The notes under the pieces: generated by a model
Told to the model about the DNA's origin: nothing
The model's database searches: none
What the model saw: only the letters and a program-made list of their open reading frames with translations
Made by a program: the position numbers and the translations under genes
Shown here: one piece after another, positions 61,796-64,000 of the stretch
Layout of the letters: every line of letters begins with the position of its first letter
Position numbering within the stretch: position 1 is the stretch's first letter
Source: Agaribacterium sp. ZY112
Lineage (GTDB): Bacteria > Pseudomonadota > Gammaproteobacteria > Pseudomonadales > Cellvibrionaceae
Reading direction: 5' to 3'
Assembly (NCBI RefSeq): GCF_041346925.1
Contig: NZ_CP166840.1
Location: 1,736,001-1,800,000, forward strand
DNA: 64,000 nt

Positions 61796-63859
61796 TTACG
61801 CCGTTGGTATTGATAAGGTAAAGGTCGTGCCTTCGCCGACCTGACTTTTGACATCGATGTGGCCACCAATAGATTCTATATATTCCTTAGCCTGAAATAC
61901 ACCAACCCCCATACCTTTGCCCGCCTTTGTACTTTCAAATGCTCGAAAGAGTTTATGACGTATAAATTCATTGCTCATGCCTTCACCATTATCTTCAATA
62001 ATGACGAGGGCGTACTCATTGTCGTTTTGGTAATAAATATCGATAAAGCCTTGGTCGGATGTCGCGTCTTGAGCGTTGTGAATAAGGTGGGTGAATACCA
62101 TTACTAATGAGTCAAAATCGGCCTTAATACTGATGTCAGGGTCTATATTGCTAAGGCTTGGAGTTGGTAGGCTTTTTTGGCAGCGGCGCACAGCATCGAG
62201 AATGAGTGTTTTTAATTTAATGCTTTGAATTTGTTCGGGCTCATTTTGTTTTAGCTTGCGCAATAAGGTATTCATACGCTCTACCGAATTGCTAATCGTG
62301 CTAATGGCGTCTTCGACAAAAGCGGGGTTATCTTTGTGTTTTTCTGCGTTTTTCACGACTAAACTTTGTTGTGCTATGAGGTTTTTTAAGTCATGCATCA
62401 AAAAGGCAGAAAGCCTGTTAACTGCCTCAAACTGGCGCGCTTCAGATAGTAGTTCACTTTGCTCATGCCTAGATATATAACTAGCAATTTGACGGCCAAC
62501 GGTTTTAGCTAAGTCTAAGTCTTCCCAGTTGGGGCGTTCATTACTTTGCGGTTCGGCAAGTAGGATAAAACCATTAAGTGTTCCTTCTACAAGTAGGGGC
62601 ATAATCAACCAACAGTGATCAATTTCTTCAACGTGATCTGGTAGTTGGTCGTTGTATTGGCACATTTGTTTTTGGTTGGCGCTAGGTGCAAAGACCCAGC
62701 CTTGGGCCAGTGTTTTGGCAAAGGCGCTATCGAGTTCGATATTTTCTAGCTTCAGTGTCGGGTTTAAGCCTTGTTGCTCGGCGGCGACAAGCTGTCTGTC
62801 TTGCACTAACCATAAAGCCGAACTTTTACAGCGAAACAAGTCTGCCGCAGCTGAGATAGCAATATCACCACACTGTTTGTGCTCTGTCGGCAGTGATAAC
62901 AGGTCTATCAGTTTTAACCACTCATTGCGGTAATCGTATTTGTAATTAAATAGGTGTTTATTAATAAAGACATTGATGCCTTGGCGTATTTGCGAAGAGG
63001 AAAATAAAAGTACGATAGCGATCGTGCTTGTCGCAGCTATAGCTGAGAAAATCACACTCGACCAGCTAGCCTCATTAAACTCTACATAATAACCGCCGGC
63101 GCCAAGAAGCAATAATAGGGCGCCAGAAATAGTCAGGGAGGTGCTATAAAAAACCACCGAACGAGAGAAGCGTAAATTGACTTGATGTAATTGATTGTCG
63201 CGTAAAAAGAGTAAAGCGACAGTTGTAAACGCTAGGGCTATACAGCTAACGGAGGCTCTGGCTTGCCAAAGGCTTTGATTCAATTCATGGTTGATCAGGT
63301 TGTGAGCGTAGATTAGCGCATCAAAGATGAAAATAAGGCCAAGGCCTAAGCAAATAACCCTAAGCGGTCTGTTGTGGGGCAGGTTGCGGTAGAGTTGTTC
63401 CAAGCTCAGAAAGCAGAATACGGAAAAAACAATACTGCTCCACTGTAATGCTTGCAGTTGTATGTCTTCTAAATAGTCGCTGAGTAGGTTGCTAAGTGCT
63501 AGCCCTGGTATAGCGATACTGAGGGTGTAAGCACTGATGCGCAGTATTTTAGGTAAGCTATTTGAGCATAAACGCTGGGTGGCTAAAACAAGCGCAAATA
63601 ACCAAAGCCCTAATTGTATACTTTCTATAAGCCATATTTGGCTAATGATCTGAGAGCTATGTTCTAGGTGTTTTTGTTGAGTAAAGGGGTCGAGTAGAGT
63701 AATACCTAGGAAGAACGTACTTTGTGTGAATGCCGCTCCGATAAATGCAGGCCCTAGGTGTAAGCGTTTATAGCGTAAGAGCAGCGTCAGGAAAAAGCTT
63801 AGGCTTATAAAGCTAGATGCAAGGTAAATAAGCGCGGTAATACTTAGGCTGCTTTGCAT
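61796..63859 (-). CDS. prsK: PEP-CTERM system histidine kinase PrsK
   Basis: 687 residues. N-terminal integral-membrane region 1-290 with about eight to nine hydrophobic segments (LIYLASSFISLSFFLTLLLRYK and following), a GAF-like domain about 310-450, a dimerisation/phosphoacceptor segment AVNRLSAFLMHDLKNLIAQQSLVVKNA near 472-495 (His in MHDLKN), and a HATPase with DNGEGMSNEFIRHKLFRAFESTKAGKGMGVGVFQAKEYIESIGG. Architecture and pairing with PrsR fit the family. The first 140 bases upstream (63860-64000) hold its promoter region and no other gene. Confidence 0.93.
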   Translation of the reverse strand: MQSSLSITALIYLASSFISLSFFLTLLLRYKRLHLGPAFIGAAFTQSTFFLGITLLDPFTQQKHLEHSSQIISQIWLIESIQLGLWLFALVLATQRLCSNSLPKILRISAYTLSIAIPGLALSNLLSDYLEDIQLQALQWSSIVFSVFCFLSLEQLYRNLPHNRPLRVICLGLGLIFIFDALIYAHNLINHELNQSLWQARASVSCIALAFTTVALLFLRDNQLHQVNLRFSRSVVFYSTSLTISGALLLLLGAGGYYVEFNEASWSSVIFSAIAATSTIAIVLLFSSSQIRQGINVFINKHLFNYKYDYRNEWLKLIDLLSLPTEHKQCGDIAISAAADLFRCKSSALWLVQDRQLVAAEQQGLNPTLKLENIELDSAFAKTLAQGWVFAPSANQKQMCQYNDQLPDHVEEIDHCWLIMPLLVEGTLNGFILLAEPQSNERPNWEDLDLAKTVGRQIASYISRHEQSELLSEARQFEAVNRLSAFLMHDLKNLIAQQSLVVKNAEKHKDNPAFVEDAISTISNSVERMNTLLRKLKQNEPEQIQSIKLKTLILDAVRRCQKSLPTPSLSNIDPDISIKADFDSLVMVFTHLIHNAQDATSDQGFIDIYYQNDNEYALVIIEDNGEGMSNEFIRHKLFRAFESTKAGKGMGVGVFQAKEYIESIGGHIDVKSQVGEGTTFTLSIPTA

Positions 63860-64000
63860 TGGTTTGGCTGTCCTCTTTATAGTACGGTTAGCTGCTTACG
63901 ATAGGGGCTGGCTAGCTTTACTAATGTTGCCGACTCGAGTTATTAAACTTGTCATTATTCGATCAAATAAAGGTGTGTTGGAAAGCACGATCGCTTTTTT

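Overview
The window looks like a chromosomal segment of a marine-type gammaproteobacterium, probably in or near the Cellvibrionales (inference). The gene orders rpsU-yqeY-dnaG-rpoD, lptD-surA-pdxA-rsmA-apaG-apaH, amgK-murU beside lptD, prkA-yeaH-spoVR, and a PrsK/PrsR two-component pair are typical of that class. I did not recognise a species.

Layout. Positions 1-311 are the end of a formylglycine-generating-enzyme-like (sulfatase-modifying factor) protein. Positions 581-18350 are an AT-rich polymorphic-toxin island. One intact 1588-residue Rhs protein with a C-terminal toxin tip and an overlapping immunity gene is followed by a long array of orphan immunity genes: an ADP-ribosylglycohydrolase, an ankyrin protein, seven YezG/DUF600-like proteins, a GAD-like/DUF1851-like protein and unknowns. 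Broken pieces of Rhs N-termini, an Rhs core and nuclease-type toxin tips lie between them. An orphan, degenerate type I-F CRISPR repeat pair and a palindromic repeat block sit in the same island near 6.0-6.4 kb.

Positions 19733-29616 hold the most unusual part. A 256-residue repeat protein (nine GDTGK motifs alternating with five helical repeats, ending in a membrane helix) heads a plus-strand operon with a Rossmann dehydrogenase-like protein, an asparagine-synthetase-like ligase without the glutaminase cysteine, a galactosyltransferase-like GT and a SunS-like GT2 with TPRs. A convergent minus-strand operon encodes a split transketolase, a JmjC-type hydroxylase, a DUF6817-like/TPR protein and a methyltransferase. 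I propose a post-translational modification system acting on the GDTGK repeats. This is inference; a small saccharide pathway is the main alternative.

From 29877 onward the window is core genome: a CAU-anticodon tRNA, the rpsU-dnaG-rpoD operon, tsaD, folB, cca, an EamA transporter behind a strong terminator hairpin, a photolyase, the PrkA-YeaH-SpoVR stress operon, a lytic transglycosylase with tandem solute-binding domains, the LptD/SurA/PdxA/RsmA/ApaG/ApaH operon, AmgK-MurU (peptidoglycan recycling), a DUF3530 protein, Rpe, TrpE, and the PrsR/PrsK regulators of PEP-CTERM/exopolysaccharide systems.
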